A DNA stretch of 64,000 bases, taken from contig CM114272.1 of NCBI GenBank assembly GCA_050084515.1, positions 4,154,001 to 4,218,000 of the forward strand, read 5' to 3'. Position 1 is the first letter of the stretch, and each line of letters opens with the position of its first letter. This DNA comes from Blasia pusilla (lineage: Eukaryota; Marchantiophyta; Marchantiopsida; Blasiales). The notes below the pieces were generated by a model. That model saw nothing but the letters and a program-made list of their open reading frames with translations, ran no database searches and was not told the origin of the DNA. This document shows, piece after piece, positions 23,286-34,369 of this stretch. Both the position numbers and the translations under genes were made by a program.

Positions 23286-24420
23286 TTAGTAAAACTTGGA
23301 TCCGAGGTAAACCAAATTGGGCGTTCTCTTGGTGACTTGGAGAGATGTATCTAGATCTCCCGCCAATAAGTGCTTAGCAGCAAATAAAATCATACTCGGT
23401 TTACTAACCTTGGGCCTCACACATTCCTTAGCCATATGCCCGGATTTGCCACAATTGTAGCAAATCACTTTGGCGTTTGCTGACTTGGGGAATGGTGGAC
23501 CTCTTGGCTTTGAGTTGAGTTCCACTCATTTTTCTGTTGGGGCACGAGACCCTTTGTAGTCACACTCATCCCCATTCCAAACCCTCTTGGATGCCCCTTT
23601 GTTTTTCGGTAACTTAGAAAAAAATTTGGCTCAAAGGGTTTTTGGTTTTGGACTTCAGCGTCCCCTATCCGCTCCGCTAGCCTCAGAAGCTCCCCACACG
23701 TCTTTGGAATGTGAGGCATACAAAAGAGGGCCTTTTTGGCGCTCGGTTTGAGTCCACTTAAGAAGATCACCTTCTTTGTAAACTCATCCGTGGAAAGTGA
23801 GCTCATTTGTGGATTGAACTCTCGCACATGAGCGCTAAGGGATCCGCTTTGGCGCAACCTCACAAACTCCATGCCATTGCGATACTTCTGATATTCCAGA
23901 GTGAATCGGTTACCAATCAACCCCTTGAAATTTTCTCAACTCAAAGTTCTTTCATGACCTAGATGTTCTTTATGCTGAGCCGTCCACTAGTGGGGAGCGT
24001 GATCCTTTAGAAACGTGAACGCTATAGTCACCTTGTCTTGCTCATCTTCCCTTTGCGCTTCAAAGTAAAGTTCGAGTTTTGTTAAAAACTCCCTCACTTT
24101 CTGAGAACGCCCCATTCTCGTGAATGGCATTGGTAAATTTTTCTTACAAAGCTTCTCGCCGGAACTAGAGGCTCCATTCGACTTGAGTTCTACGACCACC
24201 TTACTCTGTTCGGCCATCTAGTCCGCCATCACCTTCATCAAATCCATCATTTGGATATAAAAGGCCAGGTTATTTGAGTTTAGAGCCAAAAGCCCCGCGG
24301 AAAGATTTGCGTTTGGAACATCCTCATGTTTGGGACTCGGCACTTTGAGAGTTGCTATCTCATCCTCTTGCTTAGGGTCCGTCATTGATTCGGCTTCCTT
24401 TGGTTCTTTGCCTTTGGTAG
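23286..24420 (-). pseudogene. Chromo-1 Gag
   Basis: The likely start is the ATG at about 24420 (MTTKGKEPKEAESMTDP). A stop at about 24218 separates it from 24217-23987 (FTRMGRSQKVREFLTKLELY, the capsid-like start). 23920-23465 carries the Retrotrans_gag block (EFVRLRQSGSLSAHVREFN, FLSGLKPSAKKALF). The knuckle CYNCGKSGHMAKEC is at about 23420-23465. The segments are in different frames. Upstream lies a GAGAGAGG-rich leader (about 24480-24560). Confidence 0.88.
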
Positions 24421-24906
24421 TCATTTGCGAGTCCTCGCTTTCTAAGATCTCCTCCCCGTCTCTTGCATTCCTCCTCGAGCGTGAGGTGCGGTAAGAGGAG
24501 AGGAAGAGAGGAAGAGAGGAGAGAGGAGAGAGGAAGAGAGGAGAGAGGAGAGAGGAAACTACCTTGAACCGAAATAGATACTTTTTTTTGAAGAGAGTTT
24601 CCGTTGGGTTGAAGAGAGGAAAATTTTTGTTTGAATTTTTTTGCACTTTTTGTTCGGATTATTAAGCGAGTCCACGCTTTTTTTTCCTCTTCCATATTTT
24701 GGCAACCCCTCTGAGTCTGACGAGTTGCAAATTGCACAAAATTTAGAAAACTGAAAAATGAGTGGAATCACAAGTGTGGAACCAATCACTTTTTCCATCC
24801 AAGGTCTGGAAAAAATCTATCATTTGCCCCGGGCTGAATAGAGTTCAAGCTCAAAGTGAAGGTTCAGGAAAAAAAAAAGTACAATCTAAAACCTCGTTTT
24901 GCATCC

Positions 24907-27900
24907 TCAAAGTGGTTTGTTTAAAATACTTCGCACTTCTTTGAGGGACAGAATTGGTTGGTGGATTCCTACTCCTACCTCCGACTCTCTTAAAACTACT
25001 AGCAACACATAGTACATGTGCTTACAAGGGAAATACCTTTTGCCACTTGTCTCTCTTTGGACAAAGTCATCACATGAACATGTGGGAAAGCAACACATGT
25101 GCACCACATACACCCCTGTGACACTTGAATTTACAGTGTTGTTCTTGACCCAATACATCCTTCCTATTCCATTGCCACTCAAGACATCTTTCGTGGCGAC
25201 GATCTCTATTTTTGCCTCCCAAGCTGATGCAATTCGCTTTGCTCTCTCCACCGTTGGCCTGCACATTCTGTTTCTCTTCACCCCATTTCTAGACTCAAAC
25301 AGAAATAATGGATTGAGATCATCCACCTTCTCCAGGTACATGTTGACATCAATCTTGGGTTGAATACGAAATGCAAAGGTCTCTGTAATGCGAACATTCT
25401 CCGAACTTCCCCTGTCTACGAGTCTGAAACCGGCACTTGTAAGATTGTCCACTTCGTCTTGAGTGCAATTCGTACCTGCGGCGATGGGCCAAATCGTGGG
25501 GGTATTCCCGAGAGCTCCAATGGCAGCCAGATAAGACTTCCGGAAAGCGCAAGATTCATTTGGGCAGAAGAAGTACTTCGATTGATCCCCGGTCCTCGTG
25601 AAACGATCAAAGGTCTTGAGTCCCCAAAACCCAGGCAGTGGTCGTCCAGTCCTTGTACAGTTCTTATTTAGGAAAGTGCCGTATGCTCTCCTAATGCCAT
25701 CAGATCCTGCCCTGCACGTGGGTCCACGTCCTGGGTTGCTCCGAGATATATGCCACCGTTTTAGGTTGCAATCCACCTCCATTACCGGAATCCCATATTT
25801 TTGAACCATCCGAGTGACAGGATGTTGCGAACTTCCAGCAACGGAGGAATAAAACATTCACTGATTTTGGAGAAGTAACTCCATCACGGATTTGGGACGG
25901 GTCCGGGGTCCCCGAATACCTGGGCGGTGTAATTTCCTCATCCAAATCAATCACCTGGATTCGCTCGATCTTTCGCCTCTTCACCGCTGAAGTCAAGATA
26001 CTTATCTGGTCTCCACGAGTCTCGCTCGGATCGCTCTACCACCATCTCAGTATGGGGACGTCTTGAAACCCGCCCACGAATATCCCCACCAATGTGTATG
26101 CGTCTTGCTCGAGTGGAGTTCAGCTACGCACCGGTTGAAGGCTTCCACATACATTTTTCATCACAGATCTCACGGCCATACGACATAGAGCTCGTAGATC
26201 GACGGCCCCTTTCCTTTTGTTATGCCTTTTGTGAGGAAGATATGGGATCTGCAGATCAGTAGCATTGCTCTTGCCTGGTCTTGTTGGCATGCCTCCACAA
26301 GTGAAATTCGTTGGCATGCTTGTGACGACCTCCAAGAGAAATGAACACTTTCGCTCCACTTGTGTTGGGGGAGGGCATTTTCATGAACGTTCAATCCTCG
26401 CAACAACGGCAATGTTAGAAGGGCGAAAATAACTCAGAGTCAAAGAAATAAGCGACTGGTCGGAACCAGATGGGTTGTAGGCCGAGATATCCCATGAACG
26501 ACTCTGCGACCCGTCGGGTCCCGACGTGTTGTAACATTAAACCCACCTACTGCAACCCGTCGGAACCGGAGGGGTTGCAAGGCCGAGGCATCCCATGAAC
26601 GACTCTGTGACCCGTCGGGTCCCGACGGGTTGCACACTCGGGTTGCACCAAAAATCTGGATGCAACCCGTCGGTTTCCGTTGGGTTGCACCCTCAGGCAA
26701 CCCGTCGGTTACCGTCGGGTTGCACACTCGGGCAACCCGTCGATCCAAACTGACTTGCTTGGTTTCTTGGGTTTGAAATCCATATAGTTCCCACGCTTCT
26801 CACCCTGAGCTACAACTTTACAAAAAATTCTCAGCGTGAGCTTGACAAGACAAAATAGTGAACTCACCTGTCGCATGAAGTTTCCCCATTGTCTCATACG
26901 TCATAGTCCACCAACTCAACCAAGAGCACAACTCTTTGTACTTCCCCTCAATCGCATGCTTCCTCCACCACCCATGAAGTTCTTCCGGCATTCCATGGCT
27001 GCTTCAAGGTTTCTTTGTCCTTGCAGCGTTGGAGTAGAGTCACATGCTCTGTCCTCTTATTCTCCTTGATGCAAGATTTGGCGTCTTGGGTCACGGATCG
27101 TTGCCAATGGAAAGCATCCGACCTTTCCCTCTCCGGTTGAACCTCTCCACCCTGAACACTTCCCAGATAGCAATCCACCCAGGTTGTGCATTGTCCGCCA
27201 TGAACCCATAAATTTCGGAGGTGGCCTTTTGTTTTCCTTCACCACCTCCAATAAGAGTAACCAAAGACATCTTCAAAGCGCCAACGTCTTCTGCGTTTAC
27301 TTCTGCAGACAAATATAGTTTTGAGTCCCTTCTCCACATGGTCATAAACGTGAGCACCGATCGTCAACCATCCGTTCAGCACTCTGAGCAAATATCAAAG
27401 CTTACCCGGCTCGTAAAGATCTTCCCCTTCCCTCATTCGATCTATAAGATCGAGGCCACTCGACGGACTGTGGTTGACATTTTGAAGACATAGGCCCTGG
27501 ATCCTCGCCTCCTTGGCCCATGAAGCGCCATCTCTGAATGAATGGAAATCTGGAGTTGGCCTTGATTAGCGATGGCATCCATTTCGGCCGTCTTTCCATC
27601 CGAACTTCGTATTTGACGACAAATTCGGAAGCATTCGGGATCAACGAGAAATGCGAGATTTTCCCGAGTTGTTTCTCCTCAACCGCCGTGATCTCGCCGT
27701 CCGAGGATTCCAAGCAATTGTTCACAAATTTGTGATGCCGTTGTGAGCTTGATCACTCCGGGCTTTGCACCGGAGAGTTTCGTCAGAGACCTCGGCTACT
27801 TTCTTCGCCACATCCTCCTTGATGTGTCTTTGAATTGCATTGGTCACAGGATGAGTGTGGGAGCCAACATGGACCGCCGGCCTTGTTTACTCGGACGTGG

Positions 27901-28858
27901 AGCCCAAGTCGTGGACAATGAAAAATATGTATGCAGGACACGCTCCAACGCAGAAGGGCGATGCGACAATGAGGACATCGATGGCCTCCTGGCGGTATGG
28001 TGGCACCGACCTCGTATGGAGTTTTCTGCATTCTTGGGAGGGAATTGTGCGTATTGACTCGCCCGTTGCGCTCTAGATACGGGCATGTTGGACTTCTACA
28101 CTCCAAGGCTCCCCACATTGGCGGCGGGGAGAGAATCCAGGACCATCTGGAATTGAAGCCTGGTCCGTTGAAGCTGCACCATCGATGACAATCAGACTTT
28201 CGTCCCATACCCTTCAGCGTCCTCCATCCTTCTTTTGAGCAGAGCGGCAAGTGGAGGCAACTCAAAAATGCAATTACCATCGCACTGGGGCGGCTAAATG
28301 TCGACAAGAATGTGCTTGAAAATTTTCAAGGCCAGAGACGAAAGCAAACTATTGCCACGATACTCTTAAGAGGAACGAGTAGGCGGACGAGAGGGCCCGA
28401 TTGGTGTCCGCAGATCCACCGAGGTTGATAACATCCGGAATCTCTTGGGAAGAACAACATTATTCTGAGCGTGCGAAGTTGAGTCAAAGCCGGATCTGCA
28501 GAGCTTGGAGTTGCAAACGAGAGCTCGGAGCACTAGGAAATTCTAGACGGTCTACTTGGGAAACAGACGAATTCAGGGGCAGGCCGTAAACTCTGTATTG
28601 ACCATTTGCTAGAGGTAGGAGATTCCATACTTTACGGTCTGAGGTCACTGGCTGGACCGTCTCACCTATTATGTCTTCCGTACCGTCCACCCTAATATCT
28701 TTGGATACAAAGATGGCTCCAATTTGGAGAAGAAATCGAACAGACAGAAAATTTTCATCCACTACTATGAAAGACTCACGAGCTTGGGGTCGAATGATTT
28801 GTGATTGAGGAAGGGCCGCCAGATGACTGCCACAAGTGAGCTTAACATAATTATCCAT
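24907..28858 (-). pseudogene. transposase-like gene with C-terminal SWIM zinc finger, decayed and probably spliced
   Basis: Read from 28858 leftwards. 28858-28484 is an N-terminal piece of unknown fold (MDNYVKLTCGSHLA). At about 28080-27750 a frame with one stop holds VHVGSHTHPVTNAIQRHIK, the H-x-H end typical of WRKY/FLYWCH-like fingers in transposases. 27725-27402 follows (GKISHFSLIPNASEFVVKYE). 27357-27091 has IYGFMADNAQPGWIAIWEVF, which fits the second Asp segment of a DDE core. A consensus donor CAG|GTGAGT at 26870-26862 opens a likely intron that contains palindromes. 25857-24907 (316 codons) ends in CSCDDFVQ with FPCKHMYYVLLVV, the CxC...CxH SWIM finger. Such fingers end MULE-type and KDZ/Zisupton transposases. 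The superfamily is not settled. Confidence 0.6.
26454..26760. repeat. palindrome cluster 1 (in the transposase gene)
   Basis: About seven copies of the palindrome, for example GCAACCCGTCGGTTACC followed by GTCGGGTTGCAC at 26697-26726, and GACCCGTCGGGTCCCGACGG at 26609-26628. 26481-26535 and 26581-26638 are also direct duplicates carrying one palindrome each. The cluster lies just past a consensus splice donor of the minus-strand gene. Confidence 0.85.
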
Positions 28859-29070
28859 TCCAAGAAGATTCCAAGGGGAGGAGACTAAGAATGAGAATGA
28901 GAATGAGAATTTTTAATTTATAGTGAATAGGAAACAGATAACAAATTTTTACTGACAAGATGAATTCGGTGGGTGACATTGTCTGACATAATGGATCCAA
29001 TTCTGTAACACATTCAATTCTGTTGCAATATGTTACCGGATTTGGGAAGCAGAGGGTTGCGCATCACACT

Positions 29071-29653
29071 TGGAACCCGTCGGAGTCCTGGTAACTCGAA
29101 AATTACCCGAAGCTAACCGAAGCCTGCAACCCGTCGGCTTCGGACGGGTTGCACGCTTTTGCCAAACATTGTCGAAGCGAGCAACCCGTCGCTCTCCGAC
29201 GAGTTGCTCGGATACCGCTCCTTCTTGCCTGAAGATGCCGGAGGCGTGCAAACCGTCTGTTCCCGACGACTTCCGCGGGTGCCTCACCTATTTGCCCAAA
29301 GACGGCAAGGCGTGCAACCCGTCGCCCTCCAACGGGTTGCGCAAGGGCCTCGCCTTGTGGTGCACCACCGGACTCGGCGACTTGCACGGGAAGCCCGCGT
29401 TCTTAACCCTTGATGAGGGAAGCGTGCAACCCAACGGTCTCCGACGGATTGCCCAAGATACGTCCCGTTCCCGTCCCAAACACGGCGGAGGCGCGCAACA
29501 TGTCGGTCTCCGATGGGTTGCGCGGGTACCTGGCGTTCTTTTCCAAAGACGACGGAGGCGCTCAACCCGTCGGTCTCCAACGGGTTGCTCGCGCACGTGG
29601 CGACGTACCCAGGATGGCGGAGGCGCACAACCTGTCGGACTCCGACGGGTTGC
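29071..29653. repeat. palindrome cluster 2 (between divergent genes)
   Basis: About nine degenerate copies at roughly 55-70 bp spacing, such as CAACCCGTCGGCTTCGGACG at 29130-29149 and CAACCTGTCGGACTCCGACG at 29628-29647. Cores vary between GGTCTCC, GGACTCC and GCTCTCC. The cluster fills the interval between the minus-strand start at 28858 and the plus-strand TATA box at 29743. Confidence 0.85.
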
Positions 29654-29742
29654 CATTTTTCACGTCCGGACTTCCGTAACCTCCGGCACGTCACCGTCGA
29701 AAGGACGACGGGACCCAACGGTCAGCCCAACGGCTAGAAAAG

Positions 29743-29751
29743 TATAAATAG
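29743..29751 (+). promoter_or_regulatory. TATA box of the plus-strand gene
   Basis: TATAAATAG, a strong plant-type TATA box, about 295 bp before the ATG at 30039 and directly after palindrome cluster 2. Transcription would start near 29775. Confidence 0.6.
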
Positions 29752-30038
29752 GGCAGAAATCGCTCATTTCTGGTTTCTCATTTTGCGATCTTCATTCCTC
29801 ACTCTCCCGCGATGGCGATCGAGATCTGAAGGGGCGTTTTCTGGCGACACATCGCGAGTCGATAGGAGGGAACAAGAGCGAGACGGTTTGACCGAACGAC
29901 AGCGAGACGGTTTGACTGAGCGATTGCGGGACGATTCGAGCTACCCATCAAGGCGATTTGAGCTCCCCATCTTGACATCAGCAAGGCGACTGATCAAGGG
30001 ATTTGTCGTGGACATAGGTGGAGGCATTTCCGGAAAAA

Positions 30039-30690
30039 ATGACGAGGAAAAAATCACAAGCCAACAAGTCTGGGAGCTTCACTAGGAAGTCCATTAGGAC
30101 TCCTGCGTCAACATCTCCTGGGCCTCGTTCGGCGAGTGAAATTAGGCAGCATGAAATCGAGGAGCGGGAAAGGGAAGCGGAGATGCACAACCAAGTGCTT
30201 CTTGCAAGACGTGTTCAAGAGGCGCTAGATAAACAGAACGTAGAGGCTGAGACGTCGCAGGCCTTGAAGAAAAGGATCGCCGACGAAAAGAGAGAAAAGA
30301 AGCGTCTGGACGCGTCGGTGAGGAGGGCAGAATTGGCTAAAGCGAGGAGAGAAAAAGTGATAGCCATTGACGATAGCCCTGCTCGTCCAACCGCAAGTGT
30401 TGAGATGCGGGAAATGTCCCCCACGAAGTCCGGGACACAATCAACATAGTGGAAACGCTAGAAGTTCAAATCGATGACGACGAGGTCATGAGGACCACCA
30501 GCGTGGAGATGGTGGACATGGCCGAAGAAGCCGGAGAGCGGTCATTCTCGACTCCAAGCCCGGCGGAGGATATCGACCTCTATCGGATCAACGAGTTCCC
30601 AGTCGATTTGCCAGCTTCTGTCTCAGACAAGTTAGCTCGTCAAGAAACCGACCCCATTTTCGAGCGGGTAAGAGAGGATCTGGGTTTTTT
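30039..30690 (+). pseudogene. plus-strand gene of insert E: N-terminal charged coiled-coil part
   Basis: The ATG at 30039 begins MTRKKSQANKSGSFTRKS, a basic Ser/Lys-rich start. A long Glu/Arg/Lys-rich segment that should form a coiled coil follows (EIEEREREAEMHNQVLLARR, KKRIADEKREKKRLDASVRR). The frame shifts once at about 30420-30450 into an acidic stretch (VQIDDDEVMRTTSVEMVDMA) that runs to about 30690. I recognise no family for this part. It follows a TATA box and lies upstream of the ParB-like exon on the same strand, so it is probably the start of the same protein. Confidence 0.5.
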
Positions 30691-30902
30691 GAATTATGTG
30701 AATTGCAATTCATTGGGAATTCAGTGTAGCTTATTCATCTTGTCCGGTTCGACGGGTGGTAAAGCGAGATGGCACTCATGGAGGGCCCAACGCCCGAGAT
30801 TCCACTACGCGATTGCGGACAATGGAATACGTCCGCGAAATTGAGTCGGACGAGGACATCGCATAAAGCTTAAACAATCGGCGGCGACAAAGATCCCACG
30901 TC

Positions 30903-31225
30903 GTGCTTTCCTCCCTTGTATGTTCGGCCTTACGACGAGCATGGAACCCAAGCTCGTTACGGAGGAGGACTTGGAAAAGCTTGACACATTCTCGGAGGAT
31001 GCGAGACCAGGATTTCAGAAGGCAAGTTGAGGGCACGGAATTCAGCTGGATGAGGAATCTGCATTTCTTCATCAGGGATGGAAATCATAGGTTCATGGCG
31101 TGGACCAAGTTTGCGGAGGAGCGGCCCAACTCATTGGAGGCACATTTCTGCCTGAAGGCAGTGGTCCTTCACCCATTCCCTCATCACATGGCGACGGTGG
31201 AGATGGCAATGCATGCCATGAACAC
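30903..31225 (+). pseudogene. plus-strand gene of insert E: ParB-like exon
   Basis: This frame contains FSWMRNLHFFIRDGNHRFMA followed by WTKFAEERPNSLEAHF. The block D-G-N-H-R-x-x-A (31077-31100) matches the D-G-x-H-R-x-x-A motif of ParB/sulfiredoxin-like domains. In bacteria and phages such a domain often precedes an N6-adenine methyltransferase in the same protein, which fits the methyltransferase motifs 2.3 kb downstream. The exon ends AAC AC|GTGAGT at 31225 in phase 2. The match rests on one motif, so the fold needs confirmation. The start of this exon is unclear. Confidence 0.5.
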
Positions 31226-31738
31226 GTGAGTATCTTTAACACTTACGCAACTCGTCGGACTCCGACGAGTTGCTCGATTGATGAATGGGTTAGGTTTGTT
31301 TTTGCCGAAAGCAACTCGTCGGACTCCGACGTGTTGCTCGACTACACGCTTTTTCGGATGTTTTTTTAAGAATGCAACTCGTCGGACTCCGTCGAGTTGT
31401 TTGATAGACCACACATTTAATTAGTTTTTGGCCCAAAGCAAACCGTCGGAGTCCGACGGATTGCTCGACTCGCCACCTTGTCAGGATGTTTTTTGAAGAA
31501 TGCAACTCGTCGGACTCCGACGAGTTGTTCACGTTAGTATGTTCAGTTGCACAACCCGTCGGAGTTCGACGGGTTGAAACCAGGAATTAGCAAATCTGAA
31601 TGCAATCCGTCGGACTCCGACGGGTTGCATCATTTAGCTCGTTGCTAGAATCCGACCTTGAGCTGTGACGACCCGTCGGAGTCCGACGGGTTGCAGGAAC
31701 CCATGTAATTTCCTGACGGGTTGAGTTTGGATGTGCAG
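31226..31738 (+). other. intron packed with palindromes (cluster 3)
   Basis: GTGAGT donor at 31226 and TTTGGATGTGCAG acceptor ending at 31738. The flanking frames join in phase 2 without a stop (exon frame ends AC, next begins G ATT GTA). Within 513 bp are eight palindromes at roughly 50-65 bp spacing (31248, 31313, 31375, 31437, 31502, 31551, 31602 and 31670 approximately), such as CAACTCGTCGGACTCCGACG. They make up nearly half of the intron. Confidence 0.75.
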
Positions 31739-33185
31739 GATTGTATCGGAGGGGAATGTCACCCACCACTGGATCCAGGACTGCGATCGGGTGAGGAAGG
31801 TGCTTACGACGCACCCGGAGAGTCTGAGGGGTTCTTGGCGATGCCCTTGTCAATCGATGCTTGCAAAGGGTGCTCAGATTAAAAAGAAAACTTGGGCAAA
31901 TAAGTTTATTTCCCAAGATGCAGCCGTAACCATCCTTTACTGGTCGAAGATACAGGCCGCAAAGAAAAGCGCTGCACTGGAGCTGGAGCGGAGGGAGAAG
32001 GTATTTGCGTCTAAACGCGCGAAATTCATCCAAGCTGCAGTATCTGCAACAACGAAATACACGGCGAGCAAGATGCAGCGATACATCAGCATTCTCAACC
32101 CCGAACTTGGTCCGGAGTTCTACAAGGAGCTGAAGGCCATTATCAAGCGCCAGCGGAAAAGGGATGAAGATCCGCATGGTCGGATTGGGGAGAAAGTGTC
32201 CCTGGATCGCGTGCATCGGTTTGCGTTGTCCGGCATAAGCGAGTTTAGGAGGATCCGACTGATGAAAATCAGTCTCGAGGGCTCAAAGGCCCAGAAGAGG
32301 GCGGCACACCATCCTCCGGGTGTGTCCGATCCAATGATCTCACACTGGCTACGCGAATGGTCATTCTGGGACGCGTTGCGGGTTATCGAAGTCCGTCTTT
32401 GGGCCGATGCCGCAAGCGGAGCTCGAAGAAGATTAGAGCCCATCCCGGATGAAGCAAACCTTGAAAGTTCGGAGATTTCGAGGTTTGGCTCGACGACATC
32501 CGGGACAAGCCAACCAAAAACCAGGATTCATGACCATGTTCAAGGTTTGCGTCCTCCCTCGGTGAGCTTGACGAAGAAGTAGAGGGGAACAAACGGGATC
32601 AAGCGAAGAAGAAGCGAGATCTACAGGAGCAGACGACCGATTCTCTTCGACTAAAAGCTGCCCAATGGATGGTCTTCAGGTACCTCGTCCAATGTAAGAA
32701 TGTAGGTACGTGGGGAAAATTATCGGTAGCCTTGAAATTGTGGGCTTTGCCGGATGCAGAGACATTCTCCATGTGCGACATGGAGATGGGGCAAAGACAT
32801 GTTCGATTGGGAGGTGGAGAATTGCCCCATTTGGCTCGACTTCAACGACCTAAAGACATCACCGATAAGGATTTACGAGTGCTTCATGATGGTGGCCTCG
32901 GGACAAGACGACATCCCCAATTTCGTCGGACTGAAGACTTCTTCGGAGGAGATGCAGAAGAGCAAGCCCACGAGCAGTGAGTTGGCTTCCAAGGTCCGCA
33001 TGACCAAAGACAAATCCTGGGCGGGTCTCAAAGGCAAAGCGAGGGGAGGGAAAATTCAGAGGCCGAGTCTTCCCAAAGAGAGGCTGAAGATTCAAGGCCA
33101 GAGGCGGAATCGTCCGGGCGAGCGGGGAGAGAGGGTCGGACCAGGTCCTCGGCGAAAAAAACCCCACCAGAGTCTGAGGTCATAG
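31739..33185 (+). pseudogene. plus-strand gene of insert E: middle exon(s)
   Basis: The frame to 32582 continues from the ParB-like exon: HHWIQDCDRVRKVLTTHPES, then a basic helical region (KSAALELERREKVFASKRAK) and EIKR-like charged blocks. After a break at about 32580 the coding-like reading goes on in another frame (QWMVFRYLVQCKNVGTWGKL) and then in a third (WEVENCPIWLDFNDLKTSPI, SGQDDIPNFVGLKTSSEEMQ) to about 33185. There it becomes Arg/Lys/Gly-rich. I recognise no family. Frame changes may be decay or unspliced short introns. Confidence 0.5.
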
Positions 33186-33339
33186 AGACTCCGACAAGCC
33201 GTCCATGCAGACTAGGGAGAAGCGGGGCGAGAGGTGCCCGGGTTGTCCCAAGGAGAATCTGATCCATCATCCTTGGGAAGACACAGACAAACAACGACCG
33301 GAAAAGCGTCCTCCTTGATTCACTCCTTTCTTTGGATGA

Positions 33340-33750
33340 GTGAAGAGCTTGATTCTCAGCGTCAACACCACCATCGATAAATTGACAACGCTGGGACGGA
33401 AGCTCCAACGAAACGGGCACGCTGCCTGGACGGTGAATGGAGTGGTCGAAGAGGTTGCGGTGGATCTCTTGATCGCCGATCTGCCCTCGGGGTTGCGACT
33501 TTGGGGCGAGAATCCGTCGGACGAGGTACCTGAGTGGAATGTGCCGCTCTCTTATGACCAGATTGCCCTTTTGTTCTCCTTTGCACGCCTTCTCCGAGTA
33601 GCGAGGGGTCGCTTCTTGGTGTTGACTGGAGGGAGCGAGGACGAGCTCTTCAACCTCCTGTGCGTCAAGAGGTCGCTAAAGTGGAGGACGGCGCAATCGT
33701 GGATCATCAAAAATGAGTACCCACTCCGATCCGCGACGAGTCAGATTTGG
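33340..33750 (+). pseudogene. beta-class DNA amino-methyltransferase-like exon 1
   Basis: A 137-codon open segment (first ATG at 33340) ends exactly at a GTAAGG donor in phase 0. It reads HAAWTVNGVVEEVAVDLLIA and then DLPSGLRLWGE. The hydrophobic strand followed by D-x-P-x-G-L sits like motif IV (DPPY) of N6-adenine/N4-cytosine methyltransferases, here changed to DLPS. Then come DQIALLFSFARLLRVARGRF and LVLTGG, the next helix and strand, and KWRTAQSWIIKNEYP. The altered DPPY makes activity unlikely. Motif order (IV before I) is that of the beta class. Confidence 0.55.
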
Positions 33751-34369
33751 GTAAGGCTCAATTCCTGTACTATAATTTCAATTATATTTTAATGATGTGT
33801 ATAATGAGTGTTCATCTCTGTTGAGTGAGTATAATGAGTGTCAATCTGGGTTTTTTTGTCCATGAGCAACCCGTCGGGCGGCGGGTTCTTGCTTAGAGAG
33901 CGACCCATGCTCGGTGAGAGCAACCCGTCGGTTTCCGACGGGTTGCATCTTTCCCACATACACAGGGAAAACCGCGGTGTACCTGCAACCCGTCGCTATC
34001 AGACGGGTTGTAGTTGCTTTTGGTTTTTCAGTTGCTTTTGGTTTTGGATGCAACCCGTGCCGATAGCGACGGGTTGCTCTCAGCGAGCATGGGTGCTCTA
34101 GGCTAGCAACCCGCCGCCTTCCGACCGGTTGCTCATGGAAAAAACAACGGAGCCCGGCGGGTTGTTTTAGTCACGACCAACCCGTCGGAAGGCGATGGGT
34201 TGGTCGGGACAAAACAACCCGTCGGACTCCGGCGAGTTGATCCAAAGTCGAATGGTGAAAATGTTCTCAAGTCGACTTCTTTAGTTCTTGACATTGTTTC
34301 CAACGTCTTTGATTCTGAGATGGACCACTCCACCTACGTCTTTGCCGTTCGCCCGAGCACAATTTCCAG
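33751..34369 (+). other. intron with palindromes and a long inverted repeat (cluster 4)
   Basis: GTAAGG donor at 33751 and CACAATTTCCAG acceptor ending at 34369. The joined frame is phase 0. About seven palindromes lie at 33865-34242. Two arms of about 70 bp, 33861-33930 and 34067-34137, are inverted copies of one another. They share CCATGAGCAACC, CCCATGCTCG and GAGAGCAACCCGTCG in reverse complement and enclose about 135 bp. Confidence 0.75.

Noticed and set aside
29070-29747. 225-codon plus-strand frame with recurring GLRRVAR-like words
   Set aside because: It is the translation of palindrome cluster 2; the repeated words are the palindrome read in one frame.
31248-31720. Regularly spaced palindromic repeats resembling a CRISPR array
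   Set aside because: The genome is a plant nuclear one, copies vary, spacers are not unique captured sequences, and the array lies in a GT-AG intron. No cas gene is present.
31587-32216. 209-codon minus-strand frame
   Set aside because: It is a shadow of the plus-strand exon and of palindromes in the preceding intron. The plus-strand frame joins its neighbour at splice sites.
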